Positions 13,089 to 26,129 of a stretch of 64,000 nucleotides of DNA are shown here, piece after piece (position 1 is the first letter of the stretch; each line of letters starts with the position of its first letter). A model generated the notes under the pieces. The model was given only the letters and a program-made list of their open reading frames with translations, did not search any database and was not told the origin of the DNA. The DNA is taken from contig OY756139.1 in assembly GCA_963576785.1 (NCBI GenBank), positions 2,480,001-2,544,000 on the forward strand, read 5' to 3'. The DNA is from Chlorophyllum brunneum. Lineage: Eukaryota > Basidiomycota > Agaricomycetes > Agaricales > Agaricaceae. Both the position numbers and the translations under genes were made by a program.

Positions 13089-13104
13089 CGGACCGGCGGA
13101 CCGG
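13089..13104. promoter_or_regulatory. Tandem CGGACCGG pair upstream of the aldo-keto reductase
   Basis: Two perfect head-to-tail copies of CGGACCGG begin 76 bp upstream of the reductase ATG. Each copy holds CGG-N1-CCG, and the copies put CGG triplets in direct repeat. CGG triplets are the usual core of Zn(II)2Cys6 binding sites in fungi. Binding is only inferred. Confidence 0.35.
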
Positions 13105-13487
13105 CGATTACAGAAAACTAAACGTCATGAGGCTACTTACTACAGTAGACGTGGATGTATAGTTACGTTTGTGGAGTCCAAATCCAGTAACAATACACGA
13201 GAAAGGTCCTAATAATACACAACCGGATAACACACCACGGGAACCCAGTCCATGGAAAGATAACAGAGAAAAAGGCGTGAATCGAAAGCTGAAAAACAAA
13301 CAAGAATGCCGATCTAGAAAACAAGATAGCGACGAGTGCTGATAGCAGGGCTACAGGTTGTTCAAGGGGCCAAGATATAACAGTCGGGTCAATGGTCGTG
13401 ATAACAATACAGAAAAACTCATAACAGTTCGTCACAAAGTCGGGAACAAAAAAGAGAGATATTTGGTGATCCTCTCTGCAGAGGTCG

Positions 13488-15986
<2,499 letters not shown>

Positions 15987-16851
15987 TCACGACTTTATCG
16001 CCAAAATACGCTCTAGAATACCCTCCCTTTCTCGGATTCCTCTCTCCAGACATTCCACCTATCATATACAGCCCAGAGCTCGTTTCCCAAGCAACTCTTC
16101 TAGAATTTATGCTTGTACGTGATCCCGAGTTACAAATACTAGGCAACTCCCTCACATCCTCGCTTTTCCGGCTCCTTTTGCATCCCACGTGGTCCCAGTA
16201 ACAACCAGCCCGTGTTCGAGAACTGCGAAGGGCCTTCAGGCCTTCCCAAAATTAATTCCACGCGAGAGCTCCCCGTCATTCCGGTCAGATTTGCCTTTCG
16301 ATTGTTTTATGTCTAAGTTGAGGCCTAGATAAGCAGCTGCTCGATAAGTTGCTAGGCTTTCTGTAAGTTGTACTCATAGGTATCCATCGGCACTCTGGGA
16401 TGGCCAAGTACCAGAAGGACCGCTCCAGCTGCGCGTGCACCAAGTCTGGAGGACATTACATACTCTGCACCCTTCGGAGCTGCGTGGCGCGTCCAACTAG
16501 TCAAGCAGGCTTTCTGTCGCTGGCTCTCCGAAGCGCCCTATCTCAATTTCTTGGAAGTCGAAGCACGAACACGAAATAAACTCCGGGGAAATAGGCCAGA
16601 CTCCAAGGAGCTCCATGAGACTAAAGCCCAAAACCCAGAACAAGTAAAGAAAGGAGCCCGACGTCACGGTAATTTCGAGCGGGGGTCGCGTACCGCGTGC
16701 AATCCGCGGAGTTCGACGCTTAGGGAGGCCTGATTCGTAAAATTGGCAGCGCGAAGAGATATTCGCAAAACACGAGATGACACGACTAGGCGACGGTCTT
16801 GCAACCTGTGGCGTTGAAGTTTGATAATGTATTTCGGACAGTTTCTGCCAC

Positions 16852-17436
16852 CTAAACGTAACTCGTCGGACCTCGGAAGCCAAAAATGCTGAGCATATAT
16901 GCTTGGGGCCACAGGAAATCAATCACCACACCAGGGCTCAGGATAAATACAGTACAGAGTTTCCGGCATCGCACAAAGGCCAGAAATCGAGAGCTGCGAA
17001 CAGAGGTCCCAGAGAGCTCGCCATTGATAAGATGGTCATGATAAGGATAATATGTGCCACGGATCGACAATGAACACGCGGCGTGGTAGGCTTTCGAGTG
17101 GTGTTCCACAAGAGGAGCAATGAAAGCCACGCGACAACGGACCTGGAGGGCGAAGCTAGACGCCTCGTGTTCCCTACTGGCAACAACTGAACTGTACGTG
17201 CTCCATTTGATATCAATAACATGGGGCGACTCTGCGGTCTTCTCAGGCATAATTTTGCTCGGTTGTGAGGTTGGAGGAGAGTAATACTTACCCTCAACCA
17301 TCGGGGGCTTCTCCCACGACAAAGAACTTGGTGACCAAAAATTTACCGAGGTCTTACGACGTTGGAGTAGTGTGACGGAAAGTGTAAAGTTCTTTTGGCC
17401 AGGTGGAATACGGCTCTGCAGATGTCCATTGTCCAT
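16852..17436 (-). CDS. Possible hypothetical gene, weak
   Basis: An open frame of 194 codons starts at the ATG at 17436 (MDNGHLQSRIPPGQKNFTL). It could also be spliced: a GTAAGT donor follows PPMVE near 17291 and an acceptor lies before ESPHVIDIKWSTYSSVV near 17232. I recognise no domain. The later half reads partly hydrophobic in two frames, so the true exon chain is unclear. It lies upstream of the halogenase on the same strand, separated by about 1.1 kb in which I see nothing (15721-16851). This may be a real lineage-specific protein or chance. Confidence 0.3.
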   Translation of the reverse strand: MDNGHLQSRIPPGQKNFTLSVTLLQRRKTSVNFWSPSSLSWEKPPMVEGKYYSPPTSQPSKIMPEKTAESPHVIDIKWSTYSSVVASREHEASSFALQVRCRVAFIAPLVEHHSKAYHAACSLSIRGTYYPYHDHLINGELSGTSVRSSRFLAFVRCRKLCTVFILSPGVVIDFLWPQAYMLSIFGFRGPTSYV

Positions 17437-17725
17437 AGCCCGTTTCGGAAAGAAGCCAGGTGGTGACGGTCAGAACCCAAGAGCCTGGAGTAATTGACAA
17501 GACAAGCTGCAGTGGCCGAAGACCCATGTCGCTTGCGTGTTAGTCAGACTCCGTGGAGGACGCACAGAGACTGAGCTTGGAGGCTATCGTAGCAGCCCAT
17601 CGCCGGGGGCTATCGCGTGACGGCCATGTGATGTGTGATGGAACGCGATCGTGACATCCCCGTCACCAAGCGCCAGAGGTCAGGGGCGCTGATGAGCCGA
17701 TGGTTGCTCGTGACAAGCGTGCCCT

Positions 17726-18730
17726 ATGCCACACGACACAGGCGGCACCGACAACCACTCCTTTTCCCAGCAAAGGAACGAAAAAATAAACCAGGGTCTG
17801 CAGCGCCTCACCCGTATGTACGCTTCCTACCTACTGCGTCCGCCCAGAAACTAACTTTCTGCAACAACCAGGCTACGTCGAACTCAAGGCTGCACAAGAA
17901 CCAAAAAACGCCGTGGTCGACTTTGTGCACACGGAGAAAGCCTGCCGTCTCCTGTTTGTCAAATACGTCGCTGCGAAAAAATCTGGTGCCTCTACAACCA
18001 ATGCTCTGCCTAATCTTCTCGACGTGATTTCGAACGCAGAATCCTACCGACTGATTATTGCCCACCAAGCAGACCTGGCGGTGAACACCTGGAATGTATA
18101 CTTCAAAACTACAAACCCAGAGCAGGCGCTTTCTGCACAAGAGGCTGAGGCACTAGATGGAATCGTCAAGTCCAGAGTTGTCTGGAGGAACGTGTATTTA
18201 AAGATCGTGGAAAAAACAATTGCGTTGGTGTGTACTACTTTCGTCTCCCGTCGGAACTTGGTGATCAATGGAACGCCGCAGGACTTGTACTGTCTCTTCG
18301 TCTCGAAGCCCTGGTCCTTCTCAGATTACATGGTTCGGCTGCTCGAATACAATCCCTCGACCTTCGAGCCCACCCACGGATATACACCATGTCCCCGTAA
18401 TTTTATCAAGTTCCTCTCGGAGACGGAACTACAATCAGTCAAAAAGGCTTGCGAAAAGAACCTCAAAATGGTTCATGACTCGTACAAGTGGCTTCAGGAG
18501 AATTATCCCGGGTAGGTTCAACCTTGCCCTTCAAGCCAGAGCACTCATCCTGCCACAGCGATATCCTGAATGGTTTGTATTCCCAAGAATTCAAAGTAGA
18601 GCACCCTCCGCCGGTTGATGTCAAACGCCTCGGTGACCTCATTCACTACTACCTCGAGCGCATCTCTGAGGAGTTCAAGACTCTCACAACGATCCTTCCA
18701 GTCGGAAGTAAAGAAACTACACTGCCATAA
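17726..18730 (+). CDS. Conserved-looking helical protein, family not recognised
   Basis: I do not recognise this protein. A good three-exon model exists: the ATG at 17726 (MPHDTGGTDNHSFSQQRNEK), a first intron ending just before TACGTCGAACTC (about 17872), a long exon, a second intron from about 18512 to 18559 and a last exon ending at 18730. The joined protein has about 300 residues. It is rich in amphipathic helices, with text such as DFVHTEKACRLLFVKYVAAK, NAESYRLIIAHQADLAV, PWSFSDYMVRLLEYNP and GDLIHYYLERISEEFKTL. There is no signal peptide and no convincing transmembrane segment. Both splice junctions preserve phase exactly (C+GC and GG+C), which supports a real gene. It is convergent with the PDAT gene, with about 100 bp between stops. 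Function unknown; a soluble scaffold or adaptor would fit but is a guess. Confidence 0.7.
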
Positions 18731-18831
18731 CTCGTTGTCTTTTGTTGTCACCCACGATCATATTACCATAACCAAACTGTACACTATGCGATACTTGCCA
18801 GATACTTAGTAATAATCTTATTTTTCCTATC

Positions 18832-21730
18832 CTATGCATCCACATCCCACAACACCTTACGAGAATACTCCCGGATGTTGGAGACGTAACTATCCTGAAT
18901 TTTGTCTCCAACGCCAGTCGCGACTTGGAGTACAATCTCGTTAAGACCGGTCGAACCCAAAATATCAACATGGTCGCTTGTGTTAGCACCTCCGCGGGGT
19001 ATAGTTGGATTTGGTCTGTGAGGGAGCTGCAATAGCGCGCAGATTAGTCAAATTCGAAAGTTGTATGAAGGGGAAAGGCTGTACCTCGATCGTTGTAACT
19101 TTAATACCAGCGGGATTCCACCGCTTTCTGTTCCACCCCTCCACACACATGGCCCCTAGACTCAGGAGGCTGACAGTTCCATCACCCTCACCCAGCTTCA
19201 CACCGTTTCGTACCTAGAGCAGATTATCGTCGCATCCTCAATGTATGGGTGTAAAAATATGGTTACCTTGGGTATACTCTCATCATTTGAGTACTCCGCA
19301 TCTATCCAGCTTTTCTTCGTCGGTGGAAGTTCCAAAGGACTCGCAGGAGTGTTAATACAATCATCTGCGCCCGGCTCGTGGCATTCCGGGTTGACGGAGA
19401 TCCCGTCGTGTTCGTACTGTCCACGCGCGTACCTGAGAGCTGAAGCCTCAGTATCAACGCGGAGGGCGCGCATAGTCGCCTACCAATACGATCTTTCTGT
19501 TTCTTTTCCAACCCCATACACGCAATATATCTTCATCGAGGGTGCGTACGGAAGCCTGGGATACCACACCAGTTCAATCGCAATGTTACCGAATGGTGAA
19601 TCGGACTCACTGGACCTCAAGAGGGTTCGACCACTTCTTAGGATCATGACCATTCTTCCTCAACTTTTGTTCATTTCTCTCAATCCCAAACGAGTAATTT
19701 GTAGCCACCATTTTCTGTGCACGCCCGCAGTTAGCTCCTTTCTCACGCAAGCACAATGATGCACACCTGGAAAGTCGAGGGTGTGTGCTCCAAAATCCAC
19801 TCCGATGCTTCATCAGCTGTCATATTCCCGGACCCCTCCCCAGTAGCGGTCCCCACCTGACTCTGCCTGAAAGCAATAAGCTGTCCATGACTATCTGTAG
19901 CATTGCAATCATCATCCGGTGCATGTACACCGTTGCCCCAGACTGCATCTCCGCCCTTGATCCACATGCTCGCACTACCCGCCCAACTGCGGAAGAGCTT
20001 TTGGCGTTCTTTTCGAGAGAAGAAACGTTCAAGGACTACGTTGATCGTTCAGCGGTGAATATTGGTTGGATACTGAGGAAACCCTTGCCATATGCGCCTG
20101 CGGGGTTCATTTGGACTGTGTCTTTCATCTCGCCCGACAGAAATGCTGCTATCGCTTTCGGCTATGCACGTCTTTCAGTACCGTTGGACATGGAATAGAA
20201 TTTCCTGCCTTACGACTCCCTGTCACGGATCAGTAAAGACGGGAAGATACGCCGGACGGGGTGGGACTCACTAAATGTGTTCCAGCTATAGAGATATATG
20301 ACTCTATATGATACTGGTAGCAACCCATCAGACAATACCAACAAAGCACAGGGATACGGAACTACCTCAACCCAGTTGGGACCACCACCACCGAACTCTG
20401 GCGCTTCTACCCATTTTAAGCTATGGAATAGTCAGATGTATGTAACGAACAAAGGACATACGACCTACAAGTACTACAAAGAGGACCAATATGCTTAGTG
20501 AGCCCAGAGAAGTAGGACCGAGAACGATCAAGACTGACCAGAAAAACCTAAAATAATCTTCAACGGTTGATATGCGGTGTGGGTGGAATCTGGCTCACCG
20601 TTGCACCCATGGAATGAGCAGCAACTACAACCTTGCGTTTTTGTCGTTTCCTAACGCATCAATCGAGTCAGAGGACGGAGGAGAAACCAAGAGGGCCATA
20701 CCTGAATAACTCGATTGTCGATTTGAGCTTGGAGAAATAACCATCCCTTTCTTCCAGGTTATAGTATGATAATCTCCAGTCGTAAGGAGCGAGATATAGA
20801 TTGTTGGTATCATAGTTCACGACCGCGAGGTTTTCTACAATTTTAGACCTATGTAACAGTCAGAAACCGATGTTGGAATGGGAGAGCGCAACAGCAATGC
20901 ACCATATCCAATATCCTTGAATAAAAGTACTAGCGGCATCTATTCCCTCTGCAGCACGTATCTTCGCATCAGGGGGATCAAGTCCAGTGACTGGGTCCAA
21001 CATCATTGCAGCTATCCATTTCTCCTTGTTAAATGTTACCTGGGAAATCATATTGAATCCGCCCCAAAGTTTCTCGCGAAAGAATGCGCGGTAATCCGGT
21101 GATGTGGACCACGATTCCAATCCCTATGGGTAGACTGAACACATTCTGTTACACAAGCGATGAATCGTGCAACGCACGGTCGAGATGATACCAGGAATGA
21201 GGACGACAGGATATTCGGCGTCCAAACCCCTCGCCTTCATGGCCTCTCCAACTTGGAACTCGCGTCCATCATTGTTGAATTTCCAAACTTCGGGAATGCT
21301 ATTCCGTAAGCGTTGCCATTCTGCTTCGACGCGGGAAAAATCGAAATCTGGGAGTTCGGGAAAGTTGACACCATATTCTGTCATAAGTATTGAAACTTGT
21401 GCATGTATATCATGGAGGTCCTGTGGTTCGACAAACGTGAATCCAAGGAGTGTTCCGACTGCCCTCGGGGGTGAGCTCAAGTGCGCAGCGTTCCAAGCGT
21501 CGAAGAACGGACACACCGAACATGCCGAGAGGAAACAAAAATCGACCGGTTCTCCACCAAGGCCGTTGAACGGACCTCTTGACTTCCTGGATTGTCTCTG
21601 TCCCCTTGCGTATTTCATCTTTGACCTGTTGCAGGGTATCGTTCACTGTAATGTCGCTGGAGAGCCCCACAACAACGTCATCGTCGCTCTGGCTCGGCCG
21701 TAAGGGCCTGCTGCGTTTCGTGAGAGTCAT
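18832..21730 (-). CDS. Phospholipid:diacylglycerol acyltransferase (PDAT/LRO1 type)
   Basis: An ER membrane enzyme of the LCAT family that makes triacylglycerol by moving an acyl chain from a phospholipid to diacylglycerol. The ATG at 21730 gives a basic cytosolic leader (MTLTKRSRPLRPSQSDDD), followed by one membrane segment near RFLFPLG. Diagnostic text: YPVVLIPGIIST, GLESWSTSPDYRAFFREKLW, MISQVTFNKEKWIAAMMLDP, GLDPPDAKIRAAEGIDAAST, VVNYDTNNLYLAPYDWRLSY, the nucleophile block VVVAAHSMGAT (near 20615), MTADEASEWILEHTPSTFQ, the acid block LGEGDGTVSLLSLG and the His block NTSDHVDILGS. Stop is at 18832. It is split by ten or more short introns. The Ser-Asp-His triad is complete. The ETF-alpha gene starts divergently 224 bp away. 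Assignment is confident. Confidence 0.93.
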
Positions 21731-21954
21731 GAAAGCAAGACAGGCGGGCGTCTCAAGGTCGTAAATGAAAGTCGAAGTTGGCTGTGATAAAGATAGCGTC
21801 TGATGGTAGAATTGCCTGTTTGGGAGTCCGGCTTTGGAGTGCCCAGGGCATCGCAGGCGGCGGACCGTGATTGCGGATCCCTTGGCGAGTCGGGCTGGCC
21901 GGATCTCCAGGAAATTCAGAGCCCATCGTCTTCCTCGACGACCACAATCTCACC

Positions 21955-23113
21955 ATGCTTCGCAGCAGATACATCCAATCATACAGGGCCTTTTCCCGCA
22001 CATATGCGACTGCAACCCCTCCCCACGCCCTCGTCTTCCTTGAACACCGTCAGGGCGTCATTGACTCTGGCTCGCTCTCAGCACTCACTGCGGCTGAGCA
22101 GCTCGGAGGCAAAGTGTCTGCTCTCGTCGTGGGTGGATCGGAGCATGTGCAAGATGTCGTGGAACAGGTGAAAAAGTGCGTGAGGCATCCAACATCTCGA
22201 CAGCAAATTTCCTGTCTAACCTCTACACTCCCAGACTGAAGGGACTCTCCTCTGTCCTACACTCCACTTCACCGCAGTATGCTGAGCCAGTGCCCGAGGT
22301 TCTCTCCCCCTTACTCGAGAAACTTCTGTCAGAATCTTCCCCCTTCACGCATGTCGTTTCGGCCACTTCCTCCGCTGCAAAATCCCTCCTGCCCCGTGTT
22401 GCCGCAAGGCTTGACGTCCCTGCTGTTTCTGACATCATCTCTCTCGAGCATGATGCTGCAAACAATAGCACTACCTTCACTCGCCCTATCTACGCCGGAA
22501 ACGCCATTGCGACCGTGCGTGCCCCTTCCTCAGTCCCAATCAAATTCTTCACCGTCCGATCCACTGCATTCTCCGCCGCCTCGGCTCAGGATGGCCCAGA
22601 AGCAACCACCCAAGTTGTTGACCCTGTCGACGTCCCCGACTCGCCCAGTCAGCACCTCAAAACGACCATTGCCAAATCTGACAGGCCCGATCTTGGGGTG
22701 GCTTCCCGCGTCGTGTCAGGTGGACGGGCTCTGAAAAACGCGGAGACCTTTGCTTCTACCCTGTACCCTCTTGCAGATGCCCTTGGAGCCGCCGTTGGGG
22801 CCTCTCGTGCCGCTGTGGATGCTGGTTACGCAGACAATTCGCTTCAAGTTGGTCAGACTGGCAAGGTCGTGGCCCCGGAGCTTTACATGGCTCTCGGCAT
22901 CTCTGGTGCTATTCAGCACCTTGCTGGCATGAAGGACTCCAAACTCATTGTTGCCGTGAATAAGGCAAGTAATCTCTTACCCCATTCCTGCCACTCGTGT
23001 ACTGATTCACATCTCAGGACCCTGATGCACCCATCTTCCAAGTTGCTGATGTTGGCCTCGTCGCAGATCTGTTCGAAGTCGTGCCTCAGCTCATAGAAAA
23101 ACTGAAGCAGTAG
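21955..23113 (+). CDS. Electron transfer flavoprotein subunit alpha, mitochondrial
   Basis: The alpha subunit of ETF, which carries electrons from mitochondrial acyl-CoA dehydrogenases to ETF-ubiquinone oxidoreductase. Three exons, 21955-22175, 22235-22964 and 23018-23113, give 348 residues in frame. The start [20 protein letters not shown] is an arginine-rich, acid-poor presequence typical of mitochondrial import. The body begins [10 protein letters not shown] and has the domain I text SALVVGG; the FAD-binding C-terminal half contains [71 protein letters not shown] and, after the last intron, [20 protein letters not shown]. The second intron starts with GC (AAG|GCAAGT), not GT; only this reading keeps NK|DPDAPIF intact. 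The beta subunit is not in the window. Confidence 0.95.
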
Positions 23114-23190
23114 TTGACATCATATCTTTCGTCAGTCATGATATTGGGACATTCATTATTATCCTAATGCAATGGCTATTGATTCATCCA

Positions 23191-25012
23191 TCACATCTTG
23201 CCACGCGGTGCGATCTGCATGAAATACTCCATAGCTGCACCAACATCCTGTTCTACCGTGGTAGCACTGATCCAATTCCATTGGGCTTGGATCGCAGGTC
23301 CCAAGATCTCATACTTCTCCCCCAAGAAACTGTCAAACTCATACATCTGCCCCGATTCAAACGAACCCTGAAGTACCGCATTCGCTGCAGGCAGTCGCAC
23401 CTTTTCGTATGCAACAAGCGCTTCTTCGACAGTGTCGATCGTTGCCTTGCCCAGAAGACATGCGAGAAGGTATGCATCCTGCATCGCGATGCGGTTTGTG
23501 AGTCACCACTGATCATCCCCTTCGCCGTAGGCTACTCACTTCGATTGCCTGTCCTGCTCCCGCGCCTTGATGGGGTGCCATCGCATGTGCCTATTTAATG
23601 ACGATGAGAGTTAACCTCTAGAGCCTAGACGCAGGTCTAGCCTACTGACCGCGTCGCCCAGCAGTGCTACTCGACCTGAAACGTAGAATGGAAGTGGAAT
23701 GAGGTGGTGTATAGCCCAGCGCGTTGGTCGCTCGATACACTGTTTGAGCTGAGTCAATCTTGCTGCGGATAAGTTCAATCAAGACTAACTTTGAGAAGTC
23801 TTTCGACTTCAGGCTCCCAATTTCTGTATGCATCCATCAGCTCCTGCTGAGGGCACTCCGTCACCCAATCATCATCAGGATAATCCGATCCATTCTTCTC
23901 GGTCTCCGACACGAAAGTGACGACGTTGACAATGCTGCCTTGGGATATTGAATAGCTGACGACGTGCTGATACTCTCATTACCGCATTCAGACAGCGTAG
24001 TGAGCAAGCAGGACCTACTCTACCCTTTCCGCAATACTAACCCAAGGTTGTTAGCATGTTCGCGACAAGACAGACATAGCATACCATCATAGGGTCCTTA
24101 ATTGCTCTATGCTCCTCACCCCCCATTCGCCTCAGTCTCTCAACTTCAATCAGGCCACGATACGCAATAGTACCAGTCCAAAGTGGCTTGATACACTTCA
24201 GCAATGCTGGATTACTAGTCTCCTTCGCTTCCTGCTCATACATTCGCTCCCGGATGATTGACTTTATACCATCACAGCCTATAAGGATATCACATTCTGA
24301 GATGCTTCCGTCGGTAAAGTGCAACAAGACTCCCTTTTTCTTGGAGCGGCCATCGGAATAAGAGAGAAGGCGTTTACCGAAGTGTGCGAAATTAGATGGC
24401 AGGTGGTCTACAAAGATATCGAGGAAGGATGCCCTGTGGAACCGGATGCACTGGAAGCTTGGTGAATATTATACGACGGGAGCAAGAGTTATAAACTTAC
24501 TCCATCTTGGAAGGCAATGCCAATAGTCCACTATCAGTGGACACCACACACAGAGTAAACAAGATGCGTACATGGCATCTGGACAAGTCGGATGCGAAAC
24601 CCTTCCTCTGGGGCATCCGACCGTCTGTAATCAAACCCAACGCCTAGACACACACACATAAGATGTTATGACATTCTTTATAGACAAAACAAAATTTTAC
24701 TACGCACCCATGGATCCATCCGGAGGCGCATGCGCAACCTTGGCGAAATCTTCCGCCAAACCCATTAACTGCAATATCCTCCACGTTCGAGCCCAAATCA
24801 TCACTCCCGCTCCGATCTCCTTGAACTGACCGGTGGCTTCATACACGTCGACTTTGATATGTGGGTACCGTGACAGTGCAACGCCTAGGCATAGGCCGCT
24901 TATACCCCCTCCGCTGATGTAGGCAGCCCTCAACAGGACACTCGAGGCGGGGTACTATTGAAGTCTCCACGCACCAAATTGCGACTCGTATTTTCCTCTG
25001 GGGCCCGGTCAT
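23191..25012 (-). CDS. FAD-dependent monooxygenase (salicylate-hydroxylase-like)
   Basis: A group A flavoprotein hydroxylase that uses NAD(P)H and O2 on an aromatic substrate. The true start seems to be the ATG at 25012 in a 38-nt first exon (MTGPQRKIRVAI); splicing to position about 24915 restores the Rossmann fingerprint CGGGISGLCLGVALS. Later blocks: VDVYEATGQFKEIGAGVMIW; CIRFHRASFLDIFVDHLP; CDILIGCDGIKSIIRERMY, the DG motif; GTIAYRGLIEVERL; VVSYSISQGSIVNVVTFVSE; and GRVALLGDAAHAMAPHQGAG, the GD motif, which contacts FAD ribityl, followed by AIEDAYLLACLLG. The C-terminus is DVGAAMEYFMQIAPRGKM. About eight short introns. This combination is that of fungal salicylate 1-monooxygenase-like enzymes, but the substrate cannot be read from sequence. 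A 9-bp perfect inverted repeat lies about 140 bp upstream. Confidence 0.9.
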
Positions 25013-25152
25013 TATGAGGCTAGATGGCCGTTATCAACTGGGGGGCCCAAGGGGAGCCAGCGCGTATATATTCTCATGCTGGCGGATGCTGGGAAACTCT
25101 GGAACGCATAGCACATGGCGTGTATGAGAGGATCGCATCACTGATTGGGCAG

Positions 25153-25175
25153 GGAGTTCTCAAGGTGAGAACTCC
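25153..25175. repeat. Perfect 9-bp inverted repeat, 5-nt loop
   Basis: GGAGTTCTC and GAGAACTCC flank AAGGT. The repeat lies between the UCH stop and the monooxygenase start, so it may be an operator-like site for the monooxygenase or a hairpin in the UCH 3' UTR. The remaining spacer shows nothing else. Confidence 0.4.
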
Positions 25176-25266
25176 ATGACTCGAGACCCGAGGATCCACT
25201 TGGGCGGTGCGACACAAAATATACACACGTTTTGTTCAATAATTAGATACATATGAAGCCATGATC

Positions 25267-26059
25267 TTACGCTATAGGAGAAGACTGAACCAACGCCATA
25301 AGACTGAAGCGAACACCCCCATCAATATGAGAGATAGCGTCTTTGACAATTCCGAGGGCCTTTGGCAAAAAGTCCTCCTCGGGTGCTAACCCAACCCCAG
25401 TGTCAACAGGACCCTTCCGGACACCATCCATGAGATAGATTTTGTTATTGTGTTTGTTAGGAACGAAAGCGATATAGTGGTACTCGACCTCTTCACCGAC
25501 TTGAGGAGGTGCCGTGTCGCCCTTTAAAGCAGCCTCGCAGTACGCCTTTTCTATGTCTTGGTTTTCTTCCAAAGCGAGAGCACGCGCATCTCGGTCGAGA
25601 GGGATGGCGTTCCTTAGGAAATTATCGAGAGGAGAATGGGGTTCTGTGGTGTATATATCGTCATCGCGCTTTCCCATAATATATTTCAGTGCGGCATAAC
25701 TCACGTATGTGATCAGCAGCTGGGCCGTTCGAGACAGAGTGTAGGATCCCATAGAACCCACATGCATTGTGGATGGTCTGTTCAAACCAGATGACCTCCT
25801 CCAGCTCGCCATGGCCATTGTATACTGGCCTGTTCTTCTCATCGTCGTCTCTCCATTGTTTGTATTTATCCGTCGTAATCAGATTGAAGATCAACGCATA
25901 TACGGGACGAGGAGTCATGCTAATCAGGCTGTCGTCGTCGAGGGAGAATACATCCTGGACTGAAACACCATCGCTGACACCCAGCTTGTGGATGAGTTCC
26001 GTGAAGACCTCTGGGTTGGATTCGAGAGGGATGTACGTTTTGCGGGGTTCAGTCGTCAT
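25267..26059 (-). CDS. Ubiquitin carboxyl-terminal hydrolase, UCH (C12) family
   Basis: A small cysteine protease that releases ubiquitin from short C-terminal adducts and precursors (YUH1/UCH-L3 type). Two exons, 26059-25705 and 25643-25267, give 243 residues, close to the 230-240 of UCH-L3. Start MTTEPRKTYIPLESNPEVF is the usual N-terminus. Motifs: the oxyanion Gln and catalytic Cys in FEQTIHNACGFYGILHSVSN, the catalytic His in VEYHYIAFVPNKHN and the Asp in IYLMDGVRKGP. The intron is chosen so that DHI joins PHSPLDNFLRNAIPL, which is the crossover-loop region in this family; another AG 27 nt upstream would insert extra residues. All catalytic residues are present. The neighbouring PAC2 gene starts 71 bp away on the other strand. 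Confidence 0.94.
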
Positions 26060-26129
26060 TGGCGTTGAGAGAAAGGCGAGGGCATGATGCCGCCTGATAA
26101 ACGGCGACGTCATCGCGCCACCTTCACCC
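26060..26129. promoter_or_regulatory. 70-bp bidirectional promoter between UCH and PAC2
   Basis: Only 70 bp separate the start codons of two divergent genes of the ubiquitin-proteasome system. The spacer contains GACGTCAT, close to a CRE/ATF site, and on the minus strand AAGGTGGCG, which shares GGTGGC with the yeast proteasome element GGTGGCAAA. No TATA box is visible. The sites are suggestive only. Confidence 0.55.

Noticed and set aside
16200..16230. GTTCGAG-containing stretch resembling a tRNA T-loop
   Set aside because: No matching acceptor, D or anticodon stem could be formed around it.
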